Source: Brevibacillus brevis NBRC 100599 (GTDB lineage: Bacteria; Bacillota; Bacilli; Brevibacillales; Brevibacillaceae). Taken from it: a stretch of DNA of 64,000 bases. The stretch's first letter is position 1. Every line of letters begins with the position of its first letter. Both the position numbers and the translations under genes were made by a program. Shown here in pieces: positions 8,642 through 17,080 of the stretch. Under the pieces are notes generated by a model, which saw nothing but the letters and a program-made list of their open reading frames with translations, did no database searches and was not told the DNA's origin. Location of the stretch: positions 1,041,001 through 1,105,000 of the forward strand of contig NC_012491.1 of assembly GCF_000010165.1 (NCBI RefSeq), read 5' to 3'.

Positions 8642-9418
8642 TTACGGTTTGAGCTTTTCGAATAAACGCTTCAGGATGACAGCATGTGCCCAGAGCGGCA
8701 GAGGTTGGTCAGGCTGCTGACGCCATTGTTCGTCTGTTAAAAAGCCTTGATCATACAGCCAGTTGACGGCTTCCTGCTTCCAGTCAGCGCCGTTTCCGGG
8801 AGAAGTGGTGGGAGCAAGGGTAGGTGCTGTAGTAGGTTTTGGATTTGAAGTAGGAGTCGTAGGGGGCTGGTAGGGAAGTTTAGCGTACGTGCAAAATGCC
8901 CGGACTACCCCTTCCGCGAGATCTCGCCAATCCTGCTGTAGTTTATTTGCGTCCAACGCATTGTCGGCAAAGCCATACTCGACGATGACCGTCTCCACGC
9001 TACCAGTCTCCCGGTGCATGAAGTAGTAATCGAGCCGCGGATTATCTGGCAGAGTCCGCGTAAAAATGCGCCGATTTGGCATCCCTTCCGCTGTCAGGGC
9101 ATCCTGGATCAATTGGGGAAAGGTTGGGGAGCCATAAATCGAGTAAATGACCTCGGAGCCCCGGCCGCCACCTGAGTTAATATGGTTGGATATGCAGTAG
9201 CGAGCACTGCTGTTTCGAACCAGAGCAGTCCGAGCCTCACTTGTCAGAGTCACATCGGTTGTCCGTGTGATCGCGACAGGAATATTTAGAGCCAAAAAGC
9301 GATTATATTGGTAAAGCGATATTTGCAAATTCATATCTTTCTCGGTAAATTGCGTGTTGTTACCTCCGCCTGGATCGCTGCCACCGTGTCCAGCGTCCAG
9401 AATCACAATTGGAGTCAT
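8642..9418 (-). CDS. N-acetylmuramoyl-L-alanine amidase (Amidase_3)
   Basis: 258-residue zinc amidase that cleaves the muramic acid-peptide bond. DAGHGG carries the first zinc His (about residue 10). Glu in the TEKDMN segment is the likely second ligand, SNHINSGGG carries the next His, and VIVEYGF the catalytic Glu. A Pro/Thr-rich linker (about 180-205) joins a short C-terminal helical domain that contains repeated Trp. There is no signal peptide, so it resembles phage-type or spore mother-cell endolysins rather than a classic secreted autolysin. GTGAAA with GGTG lies upstream of ATG. It may be a prophage remnant, but no phage genes flank it. Confidence 0.88.
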   Translation of the reverse strand: MTPIVILDAGHGGSDPGGGNNTQFTEKDMNLQISLYQYNRFLALNIPVAITRTTDVTLTSEARTALVRNSSARYCISNHINSGGGRGSEVIYSIYGSPTFPQLIQDALTAEGMPNRRIFTRTLPDNPRLDYYFMHRETGSVETVIVEYGFADNALDANKLQQDWRDLAEGVVRAFCTYAKLPYQPPTTPTSNPKPTTAPTLAPTTSPGNGADWKQEAVNWLYDQGFLTDEQWRQQPDQPLPLWAHAVILKRLFEKLKP

Positions 9419-9578
9419 GGTGTTTCACCTCTTGCTATTAGAATATGCTTAAGACAAGGATGTTGTTGAGGGCAGTGTTCTCATTTTCCAAGTTTTCTAA
9501 TCACAATTTACAGAAGATAGCCCAACTATGGTACAATAAAAGAGTTCATAATTACGTATAGAGGATGGTAATGTATTG

Positions 9579-9809
9579 ATGGCTTGGTACAACTGGGTAA
9601 TTCCAATTGTTACATTGTTAATCGGTCTCGCTGGTGGATTTTATGGAGGGACTTATTTATTGAAAAAACAAATGTCCAACATGCAAATGGACGACAAGCA
9701 GCTTCAAGCCATGGCCCGCTCAATGGGGATGAATCTAAATCAAAAGCAGCTCAAACAAATGAGTCGTACGATGAAAAACATGAAAATGCCAAATAAATTC
9801 GGGAAGTAG
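9579..9809 (+). CDS. YneF/UPF0154 family small membrane protein
   Basis: 76-residue protein with one N-terminal membrane helix (about 5-27) and a polar, Met/Gln/Lys-rich cytoplasmic tail. The tail MDDKQLQAMARSMGMNLNQKQLKQM matches the UPF0154 (YneF) pattern. Function is unknown. ATG at 9579 is preferred to the TTG directly before it. A TACAAT box near 9533 may be the -10 of its promoter. It is followed by another tiny membrane-protein gene. Confidence 0.8.
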   Translation: MAWYNWVIPIVTLLIGLAGGFYGGTYLLKKQMSNMQMDDKQLQAMARSMGMNLNQKQLKQMSRTMKNMKMPNKFGK

Positions 9810-9830
9810 CGTGAAAGGGAGTGTCGTTTG

Positions 9831-10010
9831 ATGGGGGCGACCCGGCTGCGCTACACGATGATCGGTTTTATTGTCGGTGTGTTTATCGTGTACTTGAAAG
9901 ACCTGCCGCTTGCTGAAGGAACTCGGTTTGCGGCCCCTTTTTACGGAGCGGGGATTGGACTGCTCATTGACGGCATTATTTTACGTATGAAAAAAAGAAA
10001 ACAAGAGTAG
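9831..10010 (+). CDS. Hypothetical 59-residue membrane protein
   Basis: Small protein with two hydrophobic stretches (about 10-25 and 38-52) and a basic C-terminus KKRKQE. ATG at 9831 is preceded by AAAGGGAG; a TTG one codon upstream is also possible. It probably shares a transcript with the YneF-like gene 21 bases upstream and ends at the terminator 10015-10044. No family is recognised. Confidence 0.6.
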   Translation: MGATRLRYTMIGFIVGVFIVYLKDLPLAEGTRFAAPFYGAGIGLLIDGIILRMKKRKQE

Positions 10011-10014
10011 GGGA

Positions 10015-10044
10015 AGAGCCTGGCGAAGGATGCCAGGCTTTTTT
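10015..10044 (+). terminator. Intrinsic terminator
   Basis: AGAGCCTGGC-GAAGGAT-GCCAGGCT followed by six T residues, just after the small membrane-protein pair. Confidence 0.9.
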
Positions 10045-10059
10045 CTGTTGGAAAGGGGC

Positions 10060-10956
10060 TTATTTTTCAAGAGAATCAGCAAAATACTGGACGATAAAAT
10101 CACAGAACTGGCGTGCTGCCAGGGAGAGGTATCTTTTTTCATGGCGAATCATTTGAAAATGTCGCTGGCAGATCGGGTGTTTGATCGGAAGCATGACAAG
10201 GTGAGGGTCTTCCTCTCGACTGATACAGCCATAGAGGGCGATACCAAGACCTGCCCGGACTAGCTTCTGGATAGAGCCGGGATCATCTACCCGACAAGCG
10301 AATTTGGGGGTAATCCCCGCCTTTTGAAAGAACTGATCGTACAGCATTTGGATGGGAAAGTCCTCCCGGTAGCCGATAAAGGACTCTTCAGCAAGCTCGC
10401 TTAGTTGAATGCTGGTTTGCTTGGCTAAGTGATGCGTGCGTGGGACAGCTACATGAATATCTTCTTTCAATACAGGCGTTGTCAAAATATCCGGTAGCTT
10501 GATCGGCAAATGCGTGAAGCAAATATCCACTTCGCCTGATTCCAAAAGGAGTGCCATTTCTTCCATGGTGGCTTGCGTGATCTGGAAATGCACATCGGGA
10601 TGGAGTGCGAGAAACTTGCCCAACGGTTCTGATAATAGATCCAAGGTCGACGTTGCCAGATGAATACGACCATGCTCCATTCCGGCTAGATCCGATACGA
10701 CTTTTTGACCTTCCTCTAACAAGTTCAGTGCTTTATCTACACGCTCCAAATATGCCTTCCCAAATGTATTCAGCCGAATACGTCCCCGCTCGCGATCAAA
10801 TAACGGAACCCCGACATCCTCTTCCAACCGAGCAATGGTTTTGCTTAGAGCAGGCTGAGCAATCCGCAACTCTTGGGCGGCTTTCGTCATATGCTGCCAT
10901 TTGGCCACTGTTCGGAAATAGTGCAATTGCAACAATTCCATTCGATTCAACTCCAT
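10060..10956 (-). CDS. LysR-family transcriptional regulator
   Basis: 298-residue LysR regulator. The N-terminal winged helix-turn-helix (about 6-66) reads LLQLHYFRTVAKWQHMTKAA with the usual AQPALSKTIARLE recognition helix. The remainder is the two-lobed effector domain. It is divergent from an MFS efflux gene with about 130 bases between them, so it most likely controls that gene and itself. ATG at codon 6 is an alternative start. The inducer is unknown. Confidence 0.92.
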   Translation of the reverse strand: MELNRMELLQLHYFRTVAKWQHMTKAAQELRIAQPALSKTIARLEEDVGVPLFDRERGRIRLNTFGKAYLERVDKALNLLEEGQKVVSDLAGMEHGRIHLATSTLDLLSEPLGKFLALHPDVHFQITQATMEEMALLLESGEVDICFTHLPIKLPDILTTPVLKEDIHVAVPRTHHLAKQTSIQLSELAEESFIGYREDFPIQMLYDQFFQKAGITPKFACRVDDPGSIQKLVRAGLGIALYGCISREEDPHLVMLPIKHPICQRHFQMIRHEKRYLSLAARQFCDFIVQYFADSLEK

Positions 10957-11090
10957 ATACTCAGGTATATCAACTACATGTCAAAAGATATATTTTTGTT
11001 TATTTTAAAATCATTATAAACTACATCTAGCAAGGCCAACAATCACCTTCCCGGGAAGAAATCGGTGATAACGAGAGGTGTCTTTCCAAT

Positions 11091-12458
11091 ATGCAAACCG
11101 AACCACAACAACAATCTGCTGAAAAAGTTCTTCGCGTACTCGTGTTTACGCTCATGATTACGGTGATGAGTGCTACGATGTTCAATATCGTTTTACCGCA
11201 AATCAGGACGGAGTTTCATTTATCCTTTAGCCAAGTAAGCTGGGTGACGTCTGCCTTTTTGTTAATCTATGCGGTTGGAACCGTGATGTACGGAAAGCTA
11301 GCTGATTCCTACAAGCTCAAGCATTTGCTTACATTCGGATTGATTCTATTTGCCATCGGCTCCGTTATCGGTTTTTTCGCCGATAATTATGGCATGGTGC
11401 TTTTTGGGAGAATTGTGCAGGCAGCAGGAGCTGCTGTTGTTCCGGCGACGTCTTCCATTATTCCGGTGCGTTATTTTCCCCCAGAGAGTAGGGGCCGAGC
11501 TCTAGGAATCTCCATGACCGGGATGGCAATCGGTAGCGCATTAGGTCCCGTTCTTTCCTCTTTGCTGGTCAGTCTGCTCGATTGGAGATGGCTGTTCTGC
11601 ATGCCGTTGTTCACGCTTTTTGCCGTTCCTTTTTTCCGCAAGTATTTGGAGGAGGAGGAGCGAGAGGCTGTCAAAATGGACTGGATCGGCGGTGGGCTTC
11701 TCGCCATAACGATTGCATTGCTTCTGCTAGCTATTACAAATCAGAGCTTGTTGCTCGCACTGGGGTGCATCCTCTCATTCCTTCTGTTCCTGGTAAGGAT
11801 TCGGACGGCTGCAGAACCATTTATTCGCCCTGGTTTATTCCGGAGTAAACGCTATTCGCTCGGGCTGATCATTGCCTTTTTGATGATCGGGAGCGGCTAT
11901 TCGTTCGCTTTTCTTAGTCCACAGTTGTTGGCCGATGTGAATCATCTCGCACCAGGGCTCATTGGCTTTGTCATGGTACCAGGAGCAATTGTGACCGCGT
12001 TCTTGGGGAAAAAGGCTGGGATTCTTGCAGATAAGAAAGGGAATTCGTATTTATTTTACACAGCGTCTGCGCTACTTTTGAGCAGCTTTGTCCTTTTCTC
12101 TTCCTTTGCGGGGGTTTCCCCGTTCTTCATTGCCGTTTTTCTGATTTTTGGCAATGTCGGACTATCGTTTATGATGATTTCGATGTCAAACGCAATCTCA
12201 CAGTCGTTACCAAAGGAACAGATCGGCGTCGGGATGGGACTGTTGGCAATGCTGAATTTTATTGCAGGTGCACTTGCAGCTACCTTGTACGGCAAGTCGA
12301 TTGACGGAGGAGCTGCTGTAAGCTGGAATCTGCTCAATAGCTATCCAGGAGCGTCGGTCTATAGCAATATTTACTCCGCTTTAGTGCTCGTGATACTGGG
12401 TCTCGCTTGCCTTTATTACAGACAATTCAGCCGCAGCTCGGTGAGAGAGGTCAATTAA
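11091..12458 (+). CDS. MFS drug-efflux transporter, DHA2/TetL-like
   Basis: 455-residue proton-linked efflux protein with about 14 membrane helices. The motif GKLADSYKLKHLL (loop 2-3, motif A) and the helix-5 antiporter motif GxxxGPxxGG-like SALGPVLSSLL are visible. The N-terminal sequence LPQIRTEFHLSFSQVSWVTSAFLL is typical of the 14-helix tetracycline/quaternary-compound group. It is divergent from a LysR regulator. The substrate cannot be assigned. Confidence 0.88.
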   Translation: MQTEPQQQSAEKVLRVLVFTLMITVMSATMFNIVLPQIRTEFHLSFSQVSWVTSAFLLIYAVGTVMYGKLADSYKLKHLLTFGLILFAIGSVIGFFADNYGMVLFGRIVQAAGAAVVPATSSIIPVRYFPPESRGRALGISMTGMAIGSALGPVLSSLLVSLLDWRWLFCMPLFTLFAVPFFRKYLEEEEREAVKMDWIGGGLLAITIALLLLAITNQSLLLALGCILSFLLFLVRIRTAAEPFIRPGLFRSKRYSLGLIIAFLMIGSGYSFAFLSPQLLADVNHLAPGLIGFVMVPGAIVTAFLGKKAGILADKKGNSYLFYTASALLLSSFVLFSSFAGVSPFFIAVFLIFGNVGLSFMMISMSNAISQSLPKEQIGVGMGLLAMLNFIAGALAATLYGKSIDGGAAVSWNLLNSYPGASVYSNIYSALVLVILGLACLYYRQFSRSSVREVN

Positions 12459-12494
12459 TTTGCTTATTAAAATTATTTTTATTGCTAGCCTCCA

Positions 12495-12523
12495 TTGACA
12501 ATCAGATATAAACCGAATAAAAT
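12495..12523 (+). promoter_or_regulatory. Sigma-A promoter of the leuA leader
   Basis: TTGACA at 12495-12500, a 17-base spacer and TAAAAT at 12518-12523. It sits directly before the first leucine T-box. Confidence 0.85.
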
Positions 12524-12540
12524 TTCAAACAATAACAACA

Positions 12541-12830
12541 ATAACGCGAAGAACGGGAACAGTAAGTGGTCTGATCTGTTTAGAGAGCTGCGGGATGGTG
12601 CAACGCAGTCAGAGAAGCCAGTGAAGCTCGCCCGGGAGCGGCAGGACTGAACAAGATGTAGCGCTGCATCGAGCAGTAAGTTCTGACGGTTAACCTCCGT
12701 GATCGGGTTGTGCTGATCGACTAGGATCAGTACATGAGGTGGACTTCTGGCGAGTAGCTGGGGTCAACGAGAGTGGTACCGCGATAGACAAGGTCTGTCG
12801 TCTCTTCGATAGAGACGGCAGGCCTTTTTT
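12541..12830 (+). promoter_or_regulatory. Leucine T-box riboswitch, copy 1, with terminator
   Basis: T-box leader with AGAGAGCTGCGGG in stem I, a specifier region GAAG-CTC-GCCCGGGAGC (CTC, Leu) and the T-box AACGAGAGTGGTACCGCG. A terminator AGGTCTGTCGTCTC...GAGACGGCAGGCC with six T residues ends at 12830. Uncharged tRNA-Leu would stabilise the antiterminator. Confidence 0.93.
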
Positions 12831-12853
12831 GATTTTCACAACGACATAGAACA

Positions 12854-13108
12854 AACGCGAAGAACGGGAGCTAGTAAAGCGAATTTCTTGTCCAGAGAGC
12901 TGCGGGTAGGTGCGACGCAGTCAGGAAATGCTCGAATCTCACCCGGGAGCGGCAAGGTTGAAAACGTTCAGTAGACCTTGACGGATCGTCCCACGTCATC
13001 GGGACAGCGAGGTGGATTCTCTTTTAAAAAAGAGGGGATCAACGAGAGTGGTACCGCGGCAGCGAAAAGCCTGTCGTCTCTTGTATATGGAGACGGTGGG
13101 CTTTTTTT
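12854..13108 (+). promoter_or_regulatory. Leucine T-box riboswitch, copy 2, with terminator
   Basis: A second complete T-box begins with the same ACGCGAAGAACGGGA entry sequence as copy 1. Its specifier region is GAAT-CTC-ACCCGGGAGC (CTC, Leu), the T-box is AACGAGAGTGGTACCGCGG, and its terminator AAGCCTGTCGTCTC...GAGACGGTGGGCTT ends in seven T residues. Copies 1 and 2 are in series before leuA. Confidence 0.93.
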
Positions 13109-13146
13109 ATTACGAAAAAACGACTAAAAATTGAGGAGGCAATACC

Positions 13147-14691
13147 ATGACAAAACGAATCCATATTTTTGATACGACACTGCGTGACGGAGAGCAAGCG
13201 CCAGGAGCGTCTCTTTCGCCCGAGCAAAAAATCGTGATAGCAAAGCATTTGGCAGACCTCGGTGTGGATGTAATTGAACCGGGCTTTCCCATCTCCAGCC
13301 CTGGTGACTTCATGGCGGTGCAACGTATTTCGCAAGAGGTGCACGGCGTGGAAATTTGTGGCTTTGCTCGTGCGGTGAAAGAGGACATCGACGCTGCCGT
13401 TCGGGCTACACAAGCGGCAGAGCGTCGCAGACTCCACATGTTCCTGTCATCCTCCAGCATTCATCTGGACTTCCAACTCCGCAAGTCCAGAGAGCAGGTG
13501 ATTAAGATCGCCCGCGAGATGATTGCGTACGGCAAACAGTTTGTAGACCGGTTCGAATTTTCGCCGATGGATGCGACTCGTACAGGTGATGAGTTCCTGT
13601 TTGAGATGATTGAGGCAGCGATTGAAGAAGGGGCTACCATTATCAACATCCCCGATACGGTAGGGTACGCACTGCCAGAAGAGTATGGGGCAATGTTCAC
13701 TCGTGTCATGAAAAACGTTCGTGGCAGCGACAAGGTAGAGTTCAGTGCACACTGCCACAATGACCTGGGACTCGCGGTTGCAAACAGTTTGGCTGCGATT
13801 CGTGCTGGGGTCACTCAAGTCGAAGTAACGGTCAACGGGGTCGGTGAGCGAGCAGGGAACTGCTCCTTGGAAGAGCTGGTGATGGCCATTGAGACGCGCA
13901 AAGAAGCACTGGATGCCGAGACTCGCATCAGACCGGAGCACATTTACACCACTTCACAAAAGGTGAGCCGTGCCATGAGCTTCCCGATTGCTTTCAACAA
14001 ACCAATTGTCGGTCGTAATGCCTTTCAACACGAAGCGGGAATTCATCAGGATGGTCTCTTAAAAGAGCGCAGCACCTACGAAATCATGGACCCGGAGAGC
14101 TTGGGCGTGCCTCGCAACATGATCATTCTCGGAAAACATTCTGGTCGCCATGCCATTAAGCACCGTGTAAACGAATTCGGGATACAGTTGACCGATGAAC
14201 AGATGGAGGCTCTGTACGTCCAATTTAAAGAGCTGGCTGACAAGCAAAAAGTTGTTCAGGATCATCAATTGCTTGAACTCGTGGGACATACCGTTAACGC
14301 AGTACTGGAGCCATTCACACTCGTAAATGCGCAAGTACTCACCGGAACATCCGGACATCGCATGGCTTCTTGCACCATTATGAACAATGTAACAGGAGAA
14401 GAACAAGCATACTCTGGCACGGGAGAAGGACCTGTTGAGGCATTGGTGGCAGGCATCAAGCAGGCACTGCCGTTCGACGTGGAGTTTACGGACATGGAGC
14501 TGTATTCATTGTCGTCGGGAGAGCATGCGACAGGCGAAGCGATCGTGACGGTCAGTGCCAACGGAAGTCATTTTAAAGGAGTTGCCGAGCATCGAGATGT
14601 ACTGATGGCGGTCGCGCAGGCGTTTATGGCAGCGAGCAATCAGGCGGTGCGTGATCATCAAGCAAAGGCTGTAACAGCCGGGGCTAGCTAA
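13147..14691 (+). CDS. leuA: 2-isopropylmalate synthase
   Basis: First committed enzyme of leucine synthesis: condenses 2-oxoisovalerate with acetyl-CoA. 514 residues with the DRE-TIM motif FDTTLRDGEQ at about 8-17, the metal-binding HCHNDLG near 199-205, GERAGNCSLEE, and a C-terminal LeuA regulatory domain (about 370-505) for leucine feedback. GAGGAGG precedes ATG. It stands alone rather than in an ilv-leu operon and sits behind two tandem leucine T-boxes, so expression should respond strongly to tRNA-Leu charging. A terminator follows. Confidence 0.95.
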   Translation: MTKRIHIFDTTLRDGEQAPGASLSPEQKIVIAKHLADLGVDVIEPGFPISSPGDFMAVQRISQEVHGVEICGFARAVKEDIDAAVRATQAAERRRLHMFLSSSSIHLDFQLRKSREQVIKIAREMIAYGKQFVDRFEFSPMDATRTGDEFLFEMIEAAIEEGATIINIPDTVGYALPEEYGAMFTRVMKNVRGSDKVEFSAHCHNDLGLAVANSLAAIRAGVTQVEVTVNGVGERAGNCSLEELVMAIETRKEALDAETRIRPEHIYTTSQKVSRAMSFPIAFNKPIVGRNAFQHEAGIHQDGLLKERSTYEIMDPESLGVPRNMIILGKHSGRHAIKHRVNEFGIQLTDEQMEALYVQFKELADKQKVVQDHQLLELVGHTVNAVLEPFTLVNAQVLTGTSGHRMASCTIMNNVTGEEQAYSGTGEGPVEALVAGIKQALPFDVEFTDMELYSLSSGEHATGEAIVTVSANGSHFKGVAEHRDVLMAVAQAFMAASNQAVRDHQAKAVTAGAS

Positions 14692-14719
14692 AAGCCAAAA
14701 CATAAAAAGTCAGCCTGAA

Positions 14720-14755
14720 AACCTTGCTGTTTTATCACCATAGCAAGGTTTTTTT
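14720..14755 (+). terminator. leuA terminator
   Basis: AACCTTGCT...AGCAAGGTT followed by TTTTT, 28 bases after the leuA stop. Confidence 0.9.
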
Positions 14756-14853
14756 GTATGTTTGTAACCATAGTTTGACCGGGGATACCGATTGTTTGAC
14801 GGATAGTCGCTGTTCAGATGATTGTCTTTTTGTGGAGAAAACTGGGAATAAAA

Positions 14854-14880
14854 TGTAACCTTTTGTAAGCTCGTGCGAAT
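14854..14880 (+). promoter_or_regulatory. Candidate ECF-sigma promoter
   Basis: TGTAAC (14854-14859), a 16-base gap and CGAAT (14876-14880) resemble the AAC/CG signature of ECF sigma promoters. They lie about 45 bases before a gene run that encodes an ECF sigma factor, so autoregulation is likely. No good sigma-A box is seen in the same stretch. Confidence 0.55.
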
Positions 14881-14925
14881 AATGCAAATGAGAAGCAGGA
14901 AACAAATCTGAGGAGGAAAGAATAG

Positions 14926-16455
14926 ATGAAAAAATGGAATCGGGCAGTTATGTCAGTCATGGCGGCAACTCTTCTGACAGCCACGCCAGCATGGGCGGCT
15001 CAAGCTGAGAAGACTTCAGCCAGCCATACGGGAGTGGCGGTGGATGCAACAGCGCAGGCCATGGCCCAAAAAACAATCGACAAGCTGTCAGCGCTACTGC
15101 CATATATGAAAGAGCTCACTGTTCAGAAAATGGACATAGGAGAAACAAGCGATGTTGTCATGGTAGAACGAAAAAAGGGAGACGGTAAAAAAACTCCCCG
15201 GATGGTCATTTTTCTGGACAAGAAGACAGGGGACATCAACAGCTTTGGTTATAGGACAGATGAACCGGATGACAAGGAGCTTCCGTTGGACGTCCAGAAG
15301 GAAAAAGCGGATGCATTTTTGAAAGCTTTACTGGGAGACGCGGCGAAGATGTACCAATATAATCCGCAAAAGTCAGAGCAATTGGGCGGTCCCGCATATC
15401 GGTTAGTCATAAACGGGGTTCCGCATCATGATGAAAAAATGTCTTTGGCTCTGAATGGGAATGGGGAGGTCGTCTCTCTGATCAGCAACGTTGGGCAGAT
15501 CTCCAAGCAGATTGATCCTGCTTCCCTTCCGAAACCAGAAGAAGCGATGTCTTTAGAAGAGGCAGAAAAAGCAGTCGTAGGACTGATGACACCTGTTTAT
15601 CGTTCGAATAAAGACGGCAGTGGTTTGATGTTGACCTATCAAGTCTCCTGGTCCGGATTCTTGGATGCCAAGTCAGGCAAATCAGTCGAGACCGAACAGG
15701 CGAGATTTTACCGAGAACCCAATCTTTCAGCTCCTGCTATTCCAGTTTCGCCGCAGGGCCAAAAGTTGATTGCAAAGGATAAGGATGAAGCTGCGAGCCA
15801 TTTGAAAAATCTTGTTGGCTTTGACACAACGGGAGCTACTTTTACTGAAAAGGTCCCCGAATATGAGCCAAATGGGGATAGGAAGGAGTTTCAATGGAAA
15901 AAAGGGGATCAAGTCGCCACCGTACAGGTAAAAAACACGAATGGTCAAGTCGTTGCTCTGTATTTGGAAGACGATTCTAAAGAGCCTAGCAAGAAGGTAT
16001 CCATCGAAGAAGCTCAAAAGACAGCCCTGCAAGTGCTACAAACTTATTTGCATACCGATACAAAAGCTGTGACAATGGACAAGGATTTCCGACTGAAGCA
16101 ATCCGATCATTACATCTTCAATTTTTTCAACACAATAAATGGCATTCCGGTTGAGGATCAATCGTATACAGTTGAGATTAACAGTGAGACAGGCAAACTG
16201 ATGGGCCTGTTTGGAAAATTTGACCCCAGCGCAGTCACTTATCCCGATCCAGCCAAGGCAGTCTCACCAGAGAAAGCAGCGAAAGAGTATCTGAAGCATC
16301 ACCCATTGGAACTGATGTACTATGCTCCGGTCATAGACCGTGAAAGTTCGGAGTCCACGATACTGGTTTACAAGCCACAAGAGAATGACTACATGTTAGA
16401 GTACGTAGACGCCCTGACTGGGGAGTCTATCCAAAACCCAAGAAAGAAGAAATAA
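14926..16455 (+). CDS. Secreted YcdB/YcdC-domain protein (PepSY-like repeats)
   Basis: 509-residue exported protein with a signal peptide at 1-24 (AWA cleavage site). The mature part has repeated blocks of the type 'EAEKAV...' followed by 'DAKSGK' or 'NSETGK', as in YcdB/YcdC and PepSY-like domains, and ends with a block KAAKEYLKHHPLELMY. That last block is clearly related to the end of the anti-sigma protein encoded two genes downstream (KAARAYLKNHPVDLAY). It is the first gene of the sigma/anti-sigma run. The function of such domains is not established; protease inhibition or wall binding has been suggested for PepSY proteins. Confidence 0.78.
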   Translation: MKKWNRAVMSVMAATLLTATPAWAAQAEKTSASHTGVAVDATAQAMAQKTIDKLSALLPYMKELTVQKMDIGETSDVVMVERKKGDGKKTPRMVIFLDKKTGDINSFGYRTDEPDDKELPLDVQKEKADAFLKALLGDAAKMYQYNPQKSEQLGGPAYRLVINGVPHHDEKMSLALNGNGEVVSLISNVGQISKQIDPASLPKPEEAMSLEEAEKAVVGLMTPVYRSNKDGSGLMLTYQVSWSGFLDAKSGKSVETEQARFYREPNLSAPAIPVSPQGQKLIAKDKDEAASHLKNLVGFDTTGATFTEKVPEYEPNGDRKEFQWKKGDQVATVQVKNTNGQVVALYLEDDSKEPSKKVSIEEAQKTALQVLQTYLHTDTKAVTMDKDFRLKQSDHYIFNFFNTINGIPVEDQSYTVEINSETGKLMGLFGKFDPSAVTYPDPAKAVSPEKAAKEYLKHHPLELMYYAPVIDRESSESTILVYKPQENDYMLEYVDALTGESIQNPRKKK

Positions 16456-16464
16456 GGGAGTGCT

Positions 16465-16494
16465 GTGCTTGCTTTCAGTTAATGGAGCAAGCAC
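16465..16494 (+). terminator. Hairpin between the YcdB-like gene and the sigma gene
   Basis: GTGCTTGCT...AGCAAGCAC, a perfect 9-bp stem, followed by a weak T-rich tail. It may attenuate transcription from the YcdB-like gene into the sigma factor gene. Confidence 0.55.
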
Positions 16495-16522
16495 ACTTGT
16501 TTTGTGTAAAGGAGGGAAGCAG

Positions 16523-17080
16523 ATGTATGGGAGCTATGAAGAGCGGATTCATGATCTTGTCGAAACCTATTATCAGGACATCTATTATTTCCTCTATCAT
16601 TTTATTGGGAACAAAAACGACGCAGAAGATATCACCCAAGAAGTATTCACGCGGGTGTTGCAGGCATTGCCTCGGTATGACGGAAGAGTGCAGATAAAAA
16701 CATGGATATTTTCCATTGCCAAGCATGCTGCCATTGATCTTTATCGACGCAAAAAATTTCAGAGAATATTCGCGGATATTTGGTTTAAGGAGCTTCCAGC
16801 CAAGGATGGCTTGCCAGAAGAGGTTTATATGGAAAAGGAGAGAGACCGCCAGCTTAGAGATACGATTCTCTCGCTTCCTCCCAAGTATCGCATGGTTGTG
16901 ATTTTACGTTCTATTGAGGGGCACAGCGTGAAAGAGACAGCAGATCTCCTGGGTATCTCTGAGTCCAAAGCCAAGGTAGACTATCATCGGGCCATCAAAC
17001 TCATTCAACAAAAGATGGAGGAAAGGGAACGGAAGGAGGGGGGAGCACATGTATTGGAAAGACGGAGATACCCTACATGA
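16523..17080 (+). CDS. ECF RNA polymerase sigma factor
   Basis: 185-residue extracytoplasmic-function sigma factor. Region 2 has YFLYHFIGNKNDAEDITQEVF (about 24-44) and the -10-binding helix IKTWIFSIAKHAAIDLYRR. Region 4 has LPPKYRMVVILRSIEGHSVKE with a helix-turn-helix ending near 165. ATG at 16523 follows AAAGGAGGG with good spacing; an upstream start would lie in a hairpin. The gene overlaps the anti-sigma gene by 32 bases, a strong sign of translational coupling. Confidence 0.9.
   Translation: MYGSYEERIHDLVETYYQDIYYFLYHFIGNKNDAEDITQEVFTRVLQALPRYDGRVQIKTWIFSIAKHAAIDLYRRKKFQRIFADIWFKELPAKDGLPEEVYMEKERDRQLRDTILSLPPKYRMVVILRSIEGHSVKETADLLGISESKAKVDYHRAIKLIQQKMEERERKEGGAHVLERRRYPT

Noticed and set aside
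8642..9418. Prophage origin of the amidase
   Set aside because: The lack of a signal peptide resembles endolysins, but no other phage gene, holin or att site is seen nearby, so it is not called a prophage.
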